Shown here piece by piece: positions 30,273 to 40,743 of a stretch of DNA of 64,000 nt (the first letter of the stretch is position 1; each line of letters opens with the position of its first letter). The stretch lies in contig DASPJR010000158.1 in assembly GCA_035628505.1 (NCBI GenBank), positions 1-64,000 of the forward strand. The letters run 5' to 3'. A program made the translations under genes and the position numbers. The notes under the pieces are model-generated. The model had not been told where the DNA came from and made no database searches. It saw only the letters and a program-made list of their open reading frames with translations. This DNA comes from DASPJR01 sp035628505. Its GTDB lineage: Bacteria; Planctomycetota; SZUA-567; H5-PLA8.

Positions 30273-32165
30273 CTATGCGCGTTTCTCAACGTAAATGAGG
30301 TCTTTAATAAAATCCATGATCTGGGCGACACATTCCGACACAGAATACTTATCTGTCTCCAGCACCAGTTCAGGCTTGAGCGGCTCTTCATACGGCGCCG
30401 AAATTCCAGTGAAGTCCTTAATTTCCCCGGTCCGCGCTTTCTTGTAGAGCCCTTTGGGGTCGCGCTTCTCGCACACTTCAAGCGGACACTTCACGTACAC
30501 TTCAATGAAGTCGCTCGGTGCGATGGCTTTGCGTACACTGTCGCGGTCGGAACGGTACGGGGAGATGAACGTCGTGATGACGATCAGGCCGCCATCCGTC
30601 ATCAGGTGTGCGACCTCGCCAACGCGGCGAATGTTTTCAGCCCGATCTTTCGGCGAGAAACCCAGATCCTTGCAGAGCCCCTGCCGAACATTGTCTCCGT
30701 CGAGCACATACACATTCAGGTGATGGTGGAAGAGCTCGGCTTCAAGCTCCGTGGCGATCGTGGATTTGCCAGAGGCCGACAATCCCGTCAGCCAGATCAC
30801 CGCGCCCTTATGTCCGTTGCGCAGCGCGCGGTCGTCGGCCGTGATCTTGGTCTTGTGCCAGGTAAGATTGCTTGCCCCGCCCTTGGCACCGTAGCCATCG
30901 GCATACGTGCCATGCAGAATGATTCCGCCGCCGGTGACTTCCTTGCGATCGACAATGACAAAGCGGCCCGTTTCGGCAATGCGGTTATGGTTGTCGAACG
31001 CCACGGGGTACTTGGTGCGGATGGTGATCTCAGCCACGTCGTTCTTGGCGACGTACGTCCGGCCAGCGACCTCAGCCAGCGTTGATGCGTCGATGACTTT
31101 CTCAATGGATGCCAGCTCGCATTCCACTTCCTGCGTGGTGAGCTTCAGCTTGTATTTCTTACCGATTTCAAAATTCTGCCGTCCCAGCCAGAAAAGATTG
31201 GCTTTGAACGTGTCGGCGGTAATCGGGGCAGACTGTTCGTGGCTGCCGACATGCCCGCGCTCGACGAAGATTTGCTCCGTGAGTGTGATTCCGATCGACT
31301 CCCCGGCAAACGCGTCTTCACGCGTCGGCGCGCTCCAGCGTTCGATGGTTTTGACCACGCCGACTTTCCCACGCGGCGCAAAGACGAGGCGGTCTCCGAC
31401 TTTCACGGTTCCGGATTCCACACGCCCGGCCAGGATGCGACGGTGATCGAAGCGGTAAATGTCCTGGATGGGGAAGCGCAGCGGAAGGTGCGTCGGAGGG
31501 TTGCCGACTTCGAAGAGGTTGTCGATCGCGCCGACCACCGGATGGCCTTTGAACCACGGCGTCTTCTCGCTGTTCTTAGCGATGTTGTCACCATGCTTGG
31601 CAGCAATGGGAATAAACAGCTTCGGCTCTACGCCCAGTTTGAGGAGGAATTCACGGTATTCGCGTTCGATCCGGTCAAAGACGGCCTGGTCGTAGCCGAC
31701 GAGATCCATCTTGTTGACCAGCACGATCACCTGCCGGATGCCGAGCAGATGAAGCATGTAGCCGTGGCGGCGGGACTGTTCCTGCACGCCTTCGTGCGCG
31801 TCGATCAGCAGCAGCGCGGCGTCCGCGCTGGCCGCGCCGGTGATCATGTTCTTGAGGAATTCTTTGTGTCCGGGCGCGTCGATGATGACGTACTGGCGGC
31901 GCGACGTTGAGAACCAGATCTGCGCCGTATCGATGGTGATGTTCTGATCGCGCTCGCTCTGCAGCGAGTCCATCAGGTTAGCCCACTCGAACGGCACGCC
32001 GCGCCGCTCGGCGATGCGCACGAGCTGCTCATACTTGCCGGTCGGCAGCGAGCCCGTGTCGTAGAACAGGCGGCCAACGAATGTGGATTTGCCGTGATCG
32101 ACGTGCCCGACGATGACGATTTTCATCTGCTCGAGATTTGTTGCTACAGTGCTCGTTGCTGACAC
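30273..32165 (-). CDS. cysNC: Bifunctional sulfate adenylyltransferase subunit 1 / APS kinase (CysNC)
   Basis: The 630-residue fusion has an EF-Tu-like GTPase part (VIVGHVDHGKSTFVG, DAPGHKEFLKNM, LVNKMDLVGYD) and a C-terminal APS kinase (WLTGLSASGKSTIA, YVLDGDNVRQGL, DFTGISAPYEEP). The GTPase drives ATP sulfurylase in CysD; the kinase then makes PAPS. Downstream fates include assimilation to sulfide or sulfation of glycans. The start is GTG 32165, nine bases after GGGGGAG; the first clear core Met (MKIVIVG) is 13 codons later. It follows cysD by 72 bases with a repeat between. Confidence 0.96.
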   Translation of the reverse strand: MSATSTVATNLEQMKIVIVGHVDHGKSTFVGRLFYDTGSLPTGKYEQLVRIAERRGVPFEWANLMDSLQSERDQNITIDTAQIWFSTSRRQYVIIDAPGHKEFLKNMITGAASADAALLLIDAHEGVQEQSRRHGYMLHLLGIRQVIVLVNKMDLVGYDQAVFDRIEREYREFLLKLGVEPKLFIPIAAKHGDNIAKNSEKTPWFKGHPVVGAIDNLFEVGNPPTHLPLRFPIQDIYRFDHRRILAGRVESGTVKVGDRLVFAPRGKVGVVKTIERWSAPTREDAFAGESIGITLTEQIFVERGHVGSHEQSAPITADTFKANLFWLGRQNFEIGKKYKLKLTTQEVECELASIEKVIDASTLAEVAGRTYVAKNDVAEITIRTKYPVAFDNHNRIAETGRFVIVDRKEVTGGGIILHGTYADGYGAKGGASNLTWHKTKITADDRALRNGHKGAVIWLTGLSASGKSTIATELEAELFHHHLNVYVLDGDNVRQGLCKDLGFSPKDRAENIRRVGEVAHLMTDGGLIVITTFISPYRSDRDSVRKAIAPSDFIEVYVKCPLEVCEKRDPKGLYKKARTGEIKDFTGISAPYEEPLKPELVLETDKYSVSECVAQIMDFIKDLIYVEKRA

Positions 32166-32195
32166 TTCGGTGTTCTCCCCCAAGTCTTATCAATT

Positions 32196-32224
32196 CTTTG
32201 CGCCGTTGCGGCTTTGCGTGAGAC
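32196..32224. repeat. GCAAAG-type short repeat between cysD and cysNC
   Basis: On the minus strand the gap begins TCTCACGCAAAGCCGC and continues to GGCGCAAAG. This spaced GCAAAG pattern belongs to a further family of short intergenic repeats and sits inside the cysD-cysNC transcript. Confidence 0.5.
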
Positions 32225-32237
32225 AATCCGGTGCCGT

Positions 32238-33047
32238 TTACATGTACCCGTCGCGCCTTAGCTTCTCGAAGGCGTCTTCCGATTCCTGATCCTGAGCGCG
32301 GCCAGCACGTTCGGGAACTTTCGTATTCTTAAGCTCTTCGATGATCTCCTTCACCGTTGTCGCATTTGAGGCGATGTCGCCGGTGCAAGGCGCACAGCCG
32401 AGACTGCGGTAGCGGCGCCCGTTCTTGGCGAAATAGAGCGGGATGATAGGAATGTTTTCCTTGTCGATGTATTCCCAGATGTTCAGCTCGGTCCAGTGCA
32501 GCAGCGGGTGAATGCGGATGTGCGTGCCGGCATCGAAGTCTGTTTTGAACTGGTCCCACAGTTCCGGCGGCTGGTCTTCGACATTCCACTCCATGTTCTT
32601 GTCGCGCGGGGAGAAGTAGCGCTCCTTGGCGCGGGTGGGCTCTTCGTCGCGGCGGACGCCGACGATCACGCCAGTGTAGTTCTTTTCTTCCAGCAGCTGC
32701 TTGAGCGCGTCTTTCTTGAGCGTTCCGCAGCATTCCACGCGTGTGGCCTTGCCGTTGGGATAGGTCACGCCGCTTTCAAGCACCTTGGTATTCTTGCCGA
32801 CGACCAGATTAAGATTCCAGTCCCGCGCCATGCGATCGCGATAGGCGATCATCGAATCGATTTTGTAGGTGGTGTCGATGTGAACCAGCGGAAACGGCAC
32901 ATGCCCGAAGAACGCCTTACGGGCGAGCCAGAGAAGGACCGTCGAGTCCTTTCCGATCGACCACAGCATCGCCAGATTCTCAAACTTATTGAACGCTTCA
33001 CGGAAGATGAAGATGCTCTGGTTTTCAAGTTCCTCAAGATGATCCAT
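32238..33047 (-). CDS. cysD: Sulfate adenylyltransferase subunit 2 (CysD)
   Basis: The 269-residue protein matches the ATP-sulfurylase small subunit along its length: the PP-loop LWSIGKDSTVLLWLARKAF, HIDTTYKIDSMIAYRD, GVRRDEEPTRAKERYFSPRD, LHWTELNIWEYI and RSLGCAPCTGDI. The Ser-x-Gly-Lys-Asp-Ser PP-motif binds ATP. With CysNC it activates sulfate to APS. AGGAG precedes the ATG. It is the first gene of a minus-strand transcript that runs through cysNC and perhaps the two small genes behind it. A 14-bp palindrome lies 57 bases upstream. Confidence 0.97.
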   Translation of the reverse strand: MDHLEELENQSIFIFREAFNKFENLAMLWSIGKDSTVLLWLARKAFFGHVPFPLVHIDTTYKIDSMIAYRDRMARDWNLNLVVGKNTKVLESGVTYPNGKATRVECCGTLKKDALKQLLEEKNYTGVIVGVRRDEEPTRAKERYFSPRDKNMEWNVEDQPPELWDQFKTDFDAGTHIRIHPLLHWTELNIWEYIDKENIPIIPLYFAKNGRRYRSLGCAPCTGDIASNATTVKEIIEELKNTKVPERAGRAQDQESEDAFEKLRRDGYM

Positions 33048-33103
33048 CTTAACTCCTGACCTCCTCTGACCTCTCGCGGCCAGATTTCGCCGCAGACTTT
33101 GTA

Positions 33104-33117
33104 TTTCCTATAGGAAA
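33104..33117. promoter_or_regulatory. Perfect 14-bp palindrome upstream of cysD (candidate operator)
   Basis: TTTCCTATAGGAAA is its own reverse complement. It lies 57-70 bases upstream of the cysD ATG and about 126 bases before the divergent HEAT/PDZ gene. Its size, TTCC/GGAA half sites and position suit a dimeric regulator such as an Rrf2-type (CymR/IscR-like) sulfur or iron-sulfur sensor. No regulator gene is nearby. Confidence 0.5.
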
Positions 33118-33242
33118 ACTATGGAATTACAAGTCTTTCTTTGCAGTTTGCTTCGAAGTTTCCGCCATAGAACCTGTTGCGGTTTAGACGACAACAGATT
33201 ATGGTCGGTAGTGCCGCTTCGTGAGCCGCTCCCGAGGAAGCC

Positions 33243-34139
33243 ATGCCCCACCGGAACACTCACTCCCCGCACCGCTTTCCCTCACTTTTACTCGGCCTCT
33301 GCCTTGGATTCACCTCAAATTTTGCACTTGTTCATGCCGCCCAGCCCACGCCCGGAGTGAAGCCTTCGGATGCGCTCCGCGCCCGTGAACTGGTGCGGGC
33401 CCTGGGTTCCGACGACTACTCCGAGCGCCTCAGCGCCCGCAACGAGCTTACTGAGTTGGGCCGCGCAGCCATCGAACCGCTGGAACTGGCAATCAAGTCT
33501 GAAGACCCGGAAGTCCGACTTCGCGCTCTCGAGATTCTCATTGCTTTGCGTGGCCGCGGTTTCCTGGGGATCAGCCTCTCTGAGACAACAGAGGACGATG
33601 AGGTTGCTCAGGGCGACGACGAAGGCAACCCGGAACTGCCATCGACCGTCCAGCCGCCCAAGGTCGTTGCCAACCAGGTAGTCAACTTCCGCCAGTATCT
33701 TGCCTACGGCGTCACTAAGCCACTTCCGGCCGAAGCGGCTGGACTTGTCGCGGGCGACAAAATCCTGGCGGTGAACGAACAGCCGGTTCATGGCGTGAAA
33801 GACCTGATGCGCGAGGTCATCGCGATCGGACCGGCACGCACCGCCCTGCTGCTGATCGAGCGCGGCGACCAGAAGCTGCGCCTGCCGGTGCTGCTGACGC
33901 GCAATCCAATCATGATGAAACTCAACGAGTTCGGCGGCATGCAGATCACCAAGGATCCACCCCCGCCGGTGGACCTTGAAAAGGAGCTCGAACTGCCTGG
34001 CGGCGAGAAGCAGACGCTTGCACCTCTCGCAGGCGAACAGACGCCTGTTGCTGCAAGGGGTGCTCGCGAGCCTGCCATTCTCGACAACGAAGAGGCCGCC
34101 GACGTTCTCAACATCCTTCAGCGGCTGACAGCTCAGTAA
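33243..34139 (+). CDS. Secreted protein with HEAT-like and PDZ domains
   Basis: The 298-residue protein has a signal peptide (LLLGLCLGFTSNFALVHAA), a HEAT-type helical repeat (RELVRALGSDDYSERLSARNELTELGRAAIEPLELAIKSEDPEVRLRALEIL is the region, about 45-100), an acidic linker and a PDZ domain (KPLPAEAAGLVAGDKILAVNEQPVHGVKDL). PDZ domains bind protein C-termini; without a protease domain this is likely a periplasmic adaptor. The N-terminal part before LLLGLCLG is His/Pro rich. Its 3' end overlaps the convergent JAMM gene by 32 bases. Confidence 0.78.
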   Translation: MPHRNTHSPHRFPSLLLGLCLGFTSNFALVHAAQPTPGVKPSDALRARELVRALGSDDYSERLSARNELTELGRAAIEPLELAIKSEDPEVRLRALEILIALRGRGFLGISLSETTEDDEVAQGDDEGNPELPSTVQPPKVVANQVVNFRQYLAYGVTKPLPAEAAGLVAGDKILAVNEQPVHGVKDLMREVIAIGPARTALLLIERGDQKLRLPVLLTRNPIMMKLNEFGGMQITKDPPPPVDLEKELELPGGEKQTLAPLAGEQTPVAARGAREPAILDNEEAADVLNILQRLTAQ

Positions 34140-34563
34140 AGCCGCCGTCTTCCAGAACCCAGAATCTCAGTTCCCCTGCCCTGCCCTGATCCGTGCGCAG
34201 GATTGCGTACACGTATTGCGCCTGCGTGAACTCATAAAGTCCACGCGCGTCCTCCAGGTCAATGTGCGACGGCACCGCTGGCGCGTGCGGGTGACTGTGG
34301 AAGAAGCCGACGATCTGCGTTCCGTCTCTTTTATCCGCAAGCTCGCGCTCAAGACTCGCGTAAGATCGCGGATCCAGCATGTAACGGTCCTCTGCGCGAA
34401 CCGTGTTTACGTTTGCAATCGGAACGGCGCGACTGATTTGAATCAAATTCCCGGCAATGCTGCCAACGAGCGCACCGCAGCCTTCAGCCGGGTAAACAGA
34501 AACAAGATGCCCGGCGATCGCATCGCGAACGCCGGGCATCAAGTGAACATGGACTGCATTCAT
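34108..34563 (-). CDS. JAMM/MPN (Mov34) family metallopeptidase
   Basis: The 151-residue protein carries the full JAMM signature: Glu in YPAEGCGALVG (about residue 30) and FFHSHPHAPAVPSHIDLEDA, which gives His-x-His, Ser and Asp for zinc binding and catalysis. Bacterial stand-alone JAMM proteins cleave C-terminal extensions of ubiquitin-like sulfur carrier proteins or other isopeptide-like bonds. No such carrier gene is next to it. ATG 34563 was chosen over an in-frame TTG two codons upstream. It lies 41 bases after enolase on the same strand and may be read through from it. Confidence 0.9.
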   Translation of the reverse strand: MNAVHVHLMPGVRDAIAGHLVSVYPAEGCGALVGSIAGNLIQISRAVPIANVNTVRAEDRYMLDPRSYASLERELADKRDGTQIVGFFHSHPHAPAVPSHIDLEDARGLYEFTQAQYVYAILRTDQGRAGELRFWVLEDGGFTELSAAEGC

Positions 34564-34565
34564 CT

Positions 34566-34600
34566 GCAAACCAGAAACTATAAACCGGAAACCAGAAACA
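34566..34600. repeat. ACCAGAAAC short repeat
   Basis: The gap between enolase and the JAMM gene holds two spaced copies of ACCAGAAAC with TAAACCGGAA between them. It is another short intergenic repeat type and it displaces any ribosome site for the JAMM gene. Confidence 0.5.
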
Positions 34601-34604
34601 TCTC

Positions 34605-35903
<1,299 letters not shown>

Positions 35904-36047
35904 TTAAGACTCTCCTTCGTAGGTTGATCTCTTTCGTTGAAAACAGAGGTTTCCCAGGGGCCGATTCAGGTTTTCCGCACCGCGCCACCGTTCTGAACAA
36001 GAGAGAAGGATATTAAGGCGCGCGTGGGCTGATGCAACCAAAAGTAA

Positions 36048-36068
36048 GGGGCGGGATTGCCCCGCCCC
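36048..36068 (-). terminator. GC-rich hairpin terminator
   Basis: GGGGCGGG (36048-36055) pairs with CCCGCCCC (36061-36068) over a five-base loop. Read on the minus strand, it lies 28 bases behind the stop of the 36096-37901 gene and is followed by TTACTTTTGG, an imperfect U-tract. Confidence 0.75.
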
Positions 36069-36095
36069 ATCGTCCTTAAAACTGCTTTATTCAGC

Positions 36096-37901
36096 TTAGC
36101 GCAGGTTCACCTGGTCAATCCAGTTCGTGTTCTTACCATTTGAACGCTGGCCGGCGATGATGCGCTTGGCAGCTTCGCCGCTGAAATCAGTGTTCGTTCC
36201 AGTGCGGTCCAGATCGAGCCCGAACGTGAAGTTCGCGGCGCCGGTGCCTGCGTCCGCCGCGGCGCGAATTCCTGTCACGAAGAACGACAGCGGCTGGGTG
36301 ACGACCGATCCGCGGAAGCTGCGCGCGCTCAGCTGGAAGCGGCTGACCGTTTCACCAAACAGATTGTTCGGGGCCAGCCGGATGTCGCCACGCGCAGTGC
36401 TCGTCAGCTGCGGTGCGATAAACTTCTGATTAAAGCGGGTGCCAATGCGAATGCCCACGCTGGTAAGCGCGTCCAGTCCGGGGTTGGCATCGATTCCGAA
36501 GCGCGGAATTGCCAGGAATTTGACCGACCAGGCTACCCCGTTGTTGCCGGCGATGGTCCGTTTATCCGTGCCTTTGACACTGATAATCTGGAAGTTTCCG
36601 CCGAGCGACTGGCCCAGCCGTCCGAGCTGATAATCAGCCTGGTACTTGTCACCGTTGCGCCGCGTAACGAATTCGAGAACGTCCGTCGAGACGATAGCGG
36701 TGCAGATGGTGATGCCGACCGAATAGCGCTTGGTGCTGCGGTTTGCAATGTTGATTGCGTCGAGCTTTTTGCTCAGGCTGGCTCGCGTGATAGCTCCGGA
36801 AAGCTGACCGGAGCGTGGATTGACGGATGCCACCATGCGGCTGCCATCTTCGAAAACCAGCGGGCCGCCGCGCGCATTCACCACCTGCCCCGTCGCATTG
36901 AAGCGGCCTTCGAACGAAGCGCCGCCGACCTGGAAGACGAATGGCGAACCGTTGAGGCTGGAGATCGCCGCACCGCTCAGGTTGATGTATCCGCTGAACG
37001 TAATCGTATCGCGGTTGAGCAGACCGACGTCTCCCTTGATCTTGCAGCTCATCGTCGTGAAATCGCTGGCGGTCACAGGATTGTCGATAATCGTAAAGGT
37101 GATCAGCTGGTCCTGCACCGCGCCGCTGCGGCTGGCGGCAATTCGCTTGATGGAGTCAGTCGCGCGGGCAACGAAACTGATTCGTCCGGGCTGCAGCGGG
37201 CGGCCCATGATCGTGCCGTCGGCGGCCAGCGACAACCCGATCGCCTCAAGGCCGCTGGAGGATCCTTTCGGAACGCCGTCGACCGTCAGGGTATTGGGCA
37301 TCACGCTGAAGGTCACGGTCTTGTTGCCACCGAGAACTTCAAGCTTCGAAATGTAATTGAGTCCGACAAAACCATTGTTGATGCGGTCGACGGCAAAGCG
37401 GAATTCGTTCGGGCCGCAGATCACCATGTTGAGCTGGAAATTTCCGGTCGCGGCGAACGGCGTCGTGCCGGCGCTGTCGGTCACCTGCGCCTGGAAAAGC
37501 AGCGGAACATTGGGACGGGCAATACCCGTCACCGAACCCATCATGCAGCCCGAAAGTCCAAGCATCAGCGAAGAGTTCACGGCGAGCTGATTGACCATGG
37601 ACTTGTTCAATTCGATGAAAGCATACGGCCGCAATCCGCCGCCGGCCGTCAGGTAGCGCGTAATCTGCGAGCCATAGCACGCATCACCCAGGTCGTAGGT
37701 GTTCGCGTTGATATTGGCTGCATCGGATAGAATCGCGTTGGTGAACGTCAACGTGGTGGAACCAACAATACGGCCTTCTGCGGCGGGCGCACTGGCGCTC
37801 AAACCACGATTACCCACGGTGGCATAGCAGAAGCTGGCCACGGCACAAACGAATCCCAATGCCAGGGTGCGAACCAAAAACCTCTTGCTCAGCGTCAACA
37901 C
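36096..37901 (-). CDS. Secreted Ig-like (putative Ig, He_PIG-type) protein, paralogue A
   Basis: The 601-residue protein has a signal peptide (FLVRTLALGFVCAVASFCYA). It then has the layout shared with the next two genes upstream: an opening DLGDACYGSQITRYLTAGGGLRPYAF, a block NEFRFAVDRINNGFV, and LSLAADGTIMGRPLQPGRISFVARATD, which is the putative-Ig motif ending found in bacterial surface proteins. The rest is repetitive beta-sandwich-like sequence without a known catalytic motif. The start is probably GTG 37901 behind AAAGGAG. It is likely a cell-surface or matrix protein. A hairpin terminator follows. Confidence 0.75.
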   Translation of the reverse strand: MLTLSKRFLVRTLALGFVCAVASFCYATVGNRGLSASAPAAEGRIVGSTTLTFTNAILSDAANINANTYDLGDACYGSQITRYLTAGGGLRPYAFIELNKSMVNQLAVNSSLMLGLSGCMMGSVTGIARPNVPLLFQAQVTDSAGTTPFAATGNFQLNMVICGPNEFRFAVDRINNGFVGLNYISKLEVLGGNKTVTFSVMPNTLTVDGVPKGSSSGLEAIGLSLAADGTIMGRPLQPGRISFVARATDSIKRIAASRSGAVQDQLITFTIIDNPVTASDFTTMSCKIKGDVGLLNRDTITFSGYINLSGAAISSLNGSPFVFQVGGASFEGRFNATGQVVNARGGPLVFEDGSRMVASVNPRSGQLSGAITRASLSKKLDAINIANRSTKRYSVGITICTAIVSTDVLEFVTRRNGDKYQADYQLGRLGQSLGGNFQIISVKGTDKRTIAGNNGVAWSVKFLAIPRFGIDANPGLDALTSVGIRIGTRFNQKFIAPQLTSTARGDIRLAPNNLFGETVSRFQLSARSFRGSVVTQPLSFFVTGIRAAADAGTGAANFTFGLDLDRTGTNTDFSGEAAKRIIAGQRSNGKNTNWIDQVNLR

Positions 37902-38140
37902 AACGGCTCCTTTCGATCCGGCTGGTGCTTAAACGTACCCTGATATTGTGACCCGTGAGTGCCTCAACGTTTACACGAATCTACGCACATCCGCAAGGCG
38001 GAAAAACCCCGCGTATGCCTTGAATATGCACCAACTTGGACAGACTTTTTCGCTGATTATTAGCGGGCGAAAAGAGAGTTTCGACTTCTTGAAAAAAGTT
38101 GCTCAACGTGCGTTTAACTGATGCGCAACTTTGCCGGCGT

Positions 38141-40468
38141 TCACCGGCCAGGGTTTTCACCCCACGAATCGCGGCGTGAGAAGATCTGCAATCCGTTCTC
38201 TCCAACGAATGTATTCACGGCACCCTGCCTGAGCGTAATATTAACTGGGAAGTTGGCGCGTGTGCCCGGCGGAACGCCCGCCGCAGTCCTGCCATCATCA
38301 ATCGGGCTGGCATGCGGAATTCCGCTCTTTGCCGACGTCAGCAGGCCAGTCGTCATGTGGCCAAGGCCGCTTCTGGCGTTCATAGAAAGCTTCAGAATCC
38401 TGTCTTTTGCCAGCGTGTTGGCGCTGTAGTTTACGCGGCCGTTGCGCTCCTGGACCGCAAACGTGTCCTCGACAGAGAGTCCCACCGATACGACTGCCGA
38501 GTTGGCCCCACCAAAACCGCTCGCGCCTTTGCGCGGCTTGGCAATGAACCCGACCAGAAAGGCGGTAGCGTCTTCGGTCTTCGATTCCTTGCTGCGCACC
38601 GTCCGCAGCATCATTGCACCGGAAAGCGATTCATTCCTCTGATTGTTGTACGTGAGCGTTTTGACGCCATTGCGGACCTTGACGTCAAATTCCAGCGCCT
38701 CCATGCCCAGCGTCTGACCGCCCAGGCGCAGGAACACCGGCAGGGTGATTTTTCCATCGCGGGTGATTTCGTCGAAGCTTGTTCTGAAATCAGCGCGCCG
38801 CACATCGATGCTCAGCAGTCCGCGCGTGCTGAACTTGCCGTTAAAGATTTCTGAAAGGTTATTGTCGTCCTCGAGGTTGTTGTCGACCGCTACGGGCGGA
38901 CGCGTAACCTTGATCTTGGTTCCAAAACCCTGCAGCACAGGCTTGGGCGCCGTGGCGAGAGGCGTGAGATACTTGCCGACGCGCAGCTCGATATCACTGC
39001 CGAAGAGCCCGTTGAAATTGGTGCTGTTCAGGTGCGGGTATCCGGCGAAGCGCACCGTGCCGCGCTGATTCTTGATCCGGATCTGAACGCTCTGGACGAA
39101 CAGTTCACTGTTGATGACTTCGTTGGCCTGAACCCTGATCGTGAACACCTGCGAATCACCGCTCCCGTTGCGGCCCCTTGCCCTGACGCCCCTGCTGTTT
39201 GTCGCAGTGCCGACGAACCTGATTTCTCCGGCCCGCAGCGGCTTGCCGTATATTTTTCCGTCTCCGCCGCTGAGCGACAGGCCGAGTTCTTCAAGCGTTG
39301 TCGGAGTGCCGTCGATCGTCACGTTGCTGGCCGTGAACGTGAGCGGGAAGCTTGACTCATTGACCACGCTCATGGTCGAGGAATACTGCTGAAGCTGAAG
39401 GCCGTCCGCCAGGTTGTCCACTGCGAAGCGGAACTCGTTGGTATCGACAATGGTCAGGCGGAACCAGGACGTGACGAAATTACCGATGCCATTGGTTCCT
39501 GAGGTTGGCGTTGCAGCGGAGTCCACCACGGCAGCCTGGAAGCGGATGGGGTTGATGTTGAAGCCGTTCGATGTTGCGCCGGAGAGCAGGCCGTTAAGAC
39601 CAAATGTGACGCCTTGCTGCACAACAGTATTGGTCTGCACATCTGGAATGACATCCGAAGCAGAGACCAGGATGCCAAACGGATTGCCGGTGACCGGCAC
39701 TGTCGTCGTCTGAATGTAATCGGTGACCGTGTTGCCAAGCTCAAACTGCGCGCCCCACGCGGCGAAATCCAATTTGCGCGGAGCATCTCCGCCGGATGAA
39801 CCCGTGCCGAAGCCGAACTTCACGATTTTTGCGCTGCTGTGAATCTGCGTAGCGATGGCCACGCGCGTCCAGACATCAGCGGAAATATCGGGCGCAACAT
39901 TTTTAACATTGAACCCGTTCACGTCGTCCCAGATCACAAGCTCAAGCCGGTCAACGTTGACGGCTTTGAGGAAAATCGAGAACACGACGATCTTGCCCTG
40001 GAAGAGGTCAGGCGTAAGCGGGACGGTGATCGCCTGCATAAATTCGTTTGTTCCGGCCTTCGCCGTGCGCTCGGTGAGCCGCTCGGCTGTCTGCGTGCCG
40101 TCGGGTGCCGGCATTGCGTTCGGCGTGACCACCAGTGTGCCGCTCTGCTCCCACACCGGATTATCGAGCTGTTCAGAAAAGAGCGCGTGATTGGTCCGGC
40201 TGGAGCTTACGAAGCGGTATGCGGGAATGCCGCCGATTGCCCGAACGTTGCGGGCAAAATTGCTGCCGCGGACGATGTCGCCAAGATCGAGGTCTGTCGA
40301 AAGCGCATGTGGCGGGTTGGCAAAGCGCAGCGGAATGCTTCCAAATCCACGCGAGGCTGCACCGGGATTACTATCGGAGACGGGAGTAGCCAGGGAATAT
40401 GAAAAGGCCAGCAGTGCCAGCAGAAGACCCAGCAGACCGGACCGCACAAAACCTGCAAGCTTCGACAT
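38141..40468 (-). CDS. Secreted Ig-like protein, paralogue B, with an inserted phage-spike-type module
   Basis: The 775-residue paralogue has a signal peptide (SKLAGFVRSGLLGLLLALLAFSYSLA) nearly matching paralogue C. It opens DLGDIVRGSNFARNVRAIGGIPAYRF. Unlike A and C, it then holds about 160 extra residues: ALFSEQLDNPVWEQSG, MPAPDGTQTAERLTE, FSIFLKAVNVDRLEL and AAWGAQFELGNTVTDYIQTT. That order is typical of jelly-roll modules of phage tail or head-spike proteins. The Ig part resumes with NEFRFAVDNLADGLQ and GLSLSGGDGKIYGKPLRAGEIRFVGTATN. ATG 40468 was chosen for the signal peptide and the upstream GGGAGAGGG. Confidence 0.75.
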   Translation of the reverse strand: MSKLAGFVRSGLLGLLLALLAFSYSLATPVSDSNPGAASRGFGSIPLRFANPPHALSTDLDLGDIVRGSNFARNVRAIGGIPAYRFVSSSRTNHALFSEQLDNPVWEQSGTLVVTPNAMPAPDGTQTAERLTERTAKAGTNEFMQAITVPLTPDLFQGKIVVFSIFLKAVNVDRLELVIWDDVNGFNVKNVAPDISADVWTRVAIATQIHSSAKIVKFGFGTGSSGGDAPRKLDFAAWGAQFELGNTVTDYIQTTTVPVTGNPFGILVSASDVIPDVQTNTVVQQGVTFGLNGLLSGATSNGFNINPIRFQAAVVDSAATPTSGTNGIGNFVTSWFRLTIVDTNEFRFAVDNLADGLQLQQYSSTMSVVNESSFPLTFTASNVTIDGTPTTLEELGLSLSGGDGKIYGKPLRAGEIRFVGTATNSRGVRARGRNGSGDSQVFTIRVQANEVINSELFVQSVQIRIKNQRGTVRFAGYPHLNSTNFNGLFGSDIELRVGKYLTPLATAPKPVLQGFGTKIKVTRPPVAVDNNLEDDNNLSEIFNGKFSTRGLLSIDVRRADFRTSFDEITRDGKITLPVFLRLGGQTLGMEALEFDVKVRNGVKTLTYNNQRNESLSGAMMLRTVRSKESKTEDATAFLVGFIAKPRKGASGFGGANSAVVSVGLSVEDTFAVQERNGRVNYSANTLAKDRILKLSMNARSGLGHMTTGLLTSAKSGIPHASPIDDGRTAAGVPPGTRANFPVNITLRQGAVNTFVGENGLQIFSRRDSWGENPGR

Positions 40469-40688
40469 AGTTGCCCGTCCCTCTCCCTTACCAAAAACAC
40501 GCTGCCATCCGGTCATCGACAACGCACCGGACCGAACGCCCGGAAAACGGCGACACGCAGCGCCGAGCGCTTAGACTTAGTGACATTCAGGATACTATCG
40601 TTTACACGATGAGCACGCCTCGCACAACACCAAAACAACGGCATAATTTGCCTTTTCCGCAGTCCCTGACGCAGCAAGTAGAGACCGG

Positions 40689-40724
40689 AAAAAAAACTGC
40701 CCCGGCGCGAGGCCGGGGCAGTTT
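40689..40724 (-). terminator. Strong Rho-independent terminator of the paralogue C gene
   Basis: AAACTGCCCCGGC (40694-40706) pairs perfectly with GCCGGGGCAGTTT (40712-40724) over a five-base loop. Read on the minus strand the stem is followed by eight T residues. It lies 20 bases behind the stop of 40744-42435, which implies separate and probably strong expression of that gene. Confidence 0.95.
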
Positions 40725-40743
40725 ACTAAAGTACGTTCGAGTC

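Noticed and set aside
30204..31085. A 293-codon plus-strand frame opposite cysNC
   Set aside because: It overlaps the APS kinase part and the retropepsin partner gene on the real strand; no ribosome site or family features.
38141..40468. Prophage or phage tail gene
   Set aside because: Only one module looks phage-like. The protein has a signal peptide and belongs to a chromosomal paralogue cluster, and no other phage genes are present.
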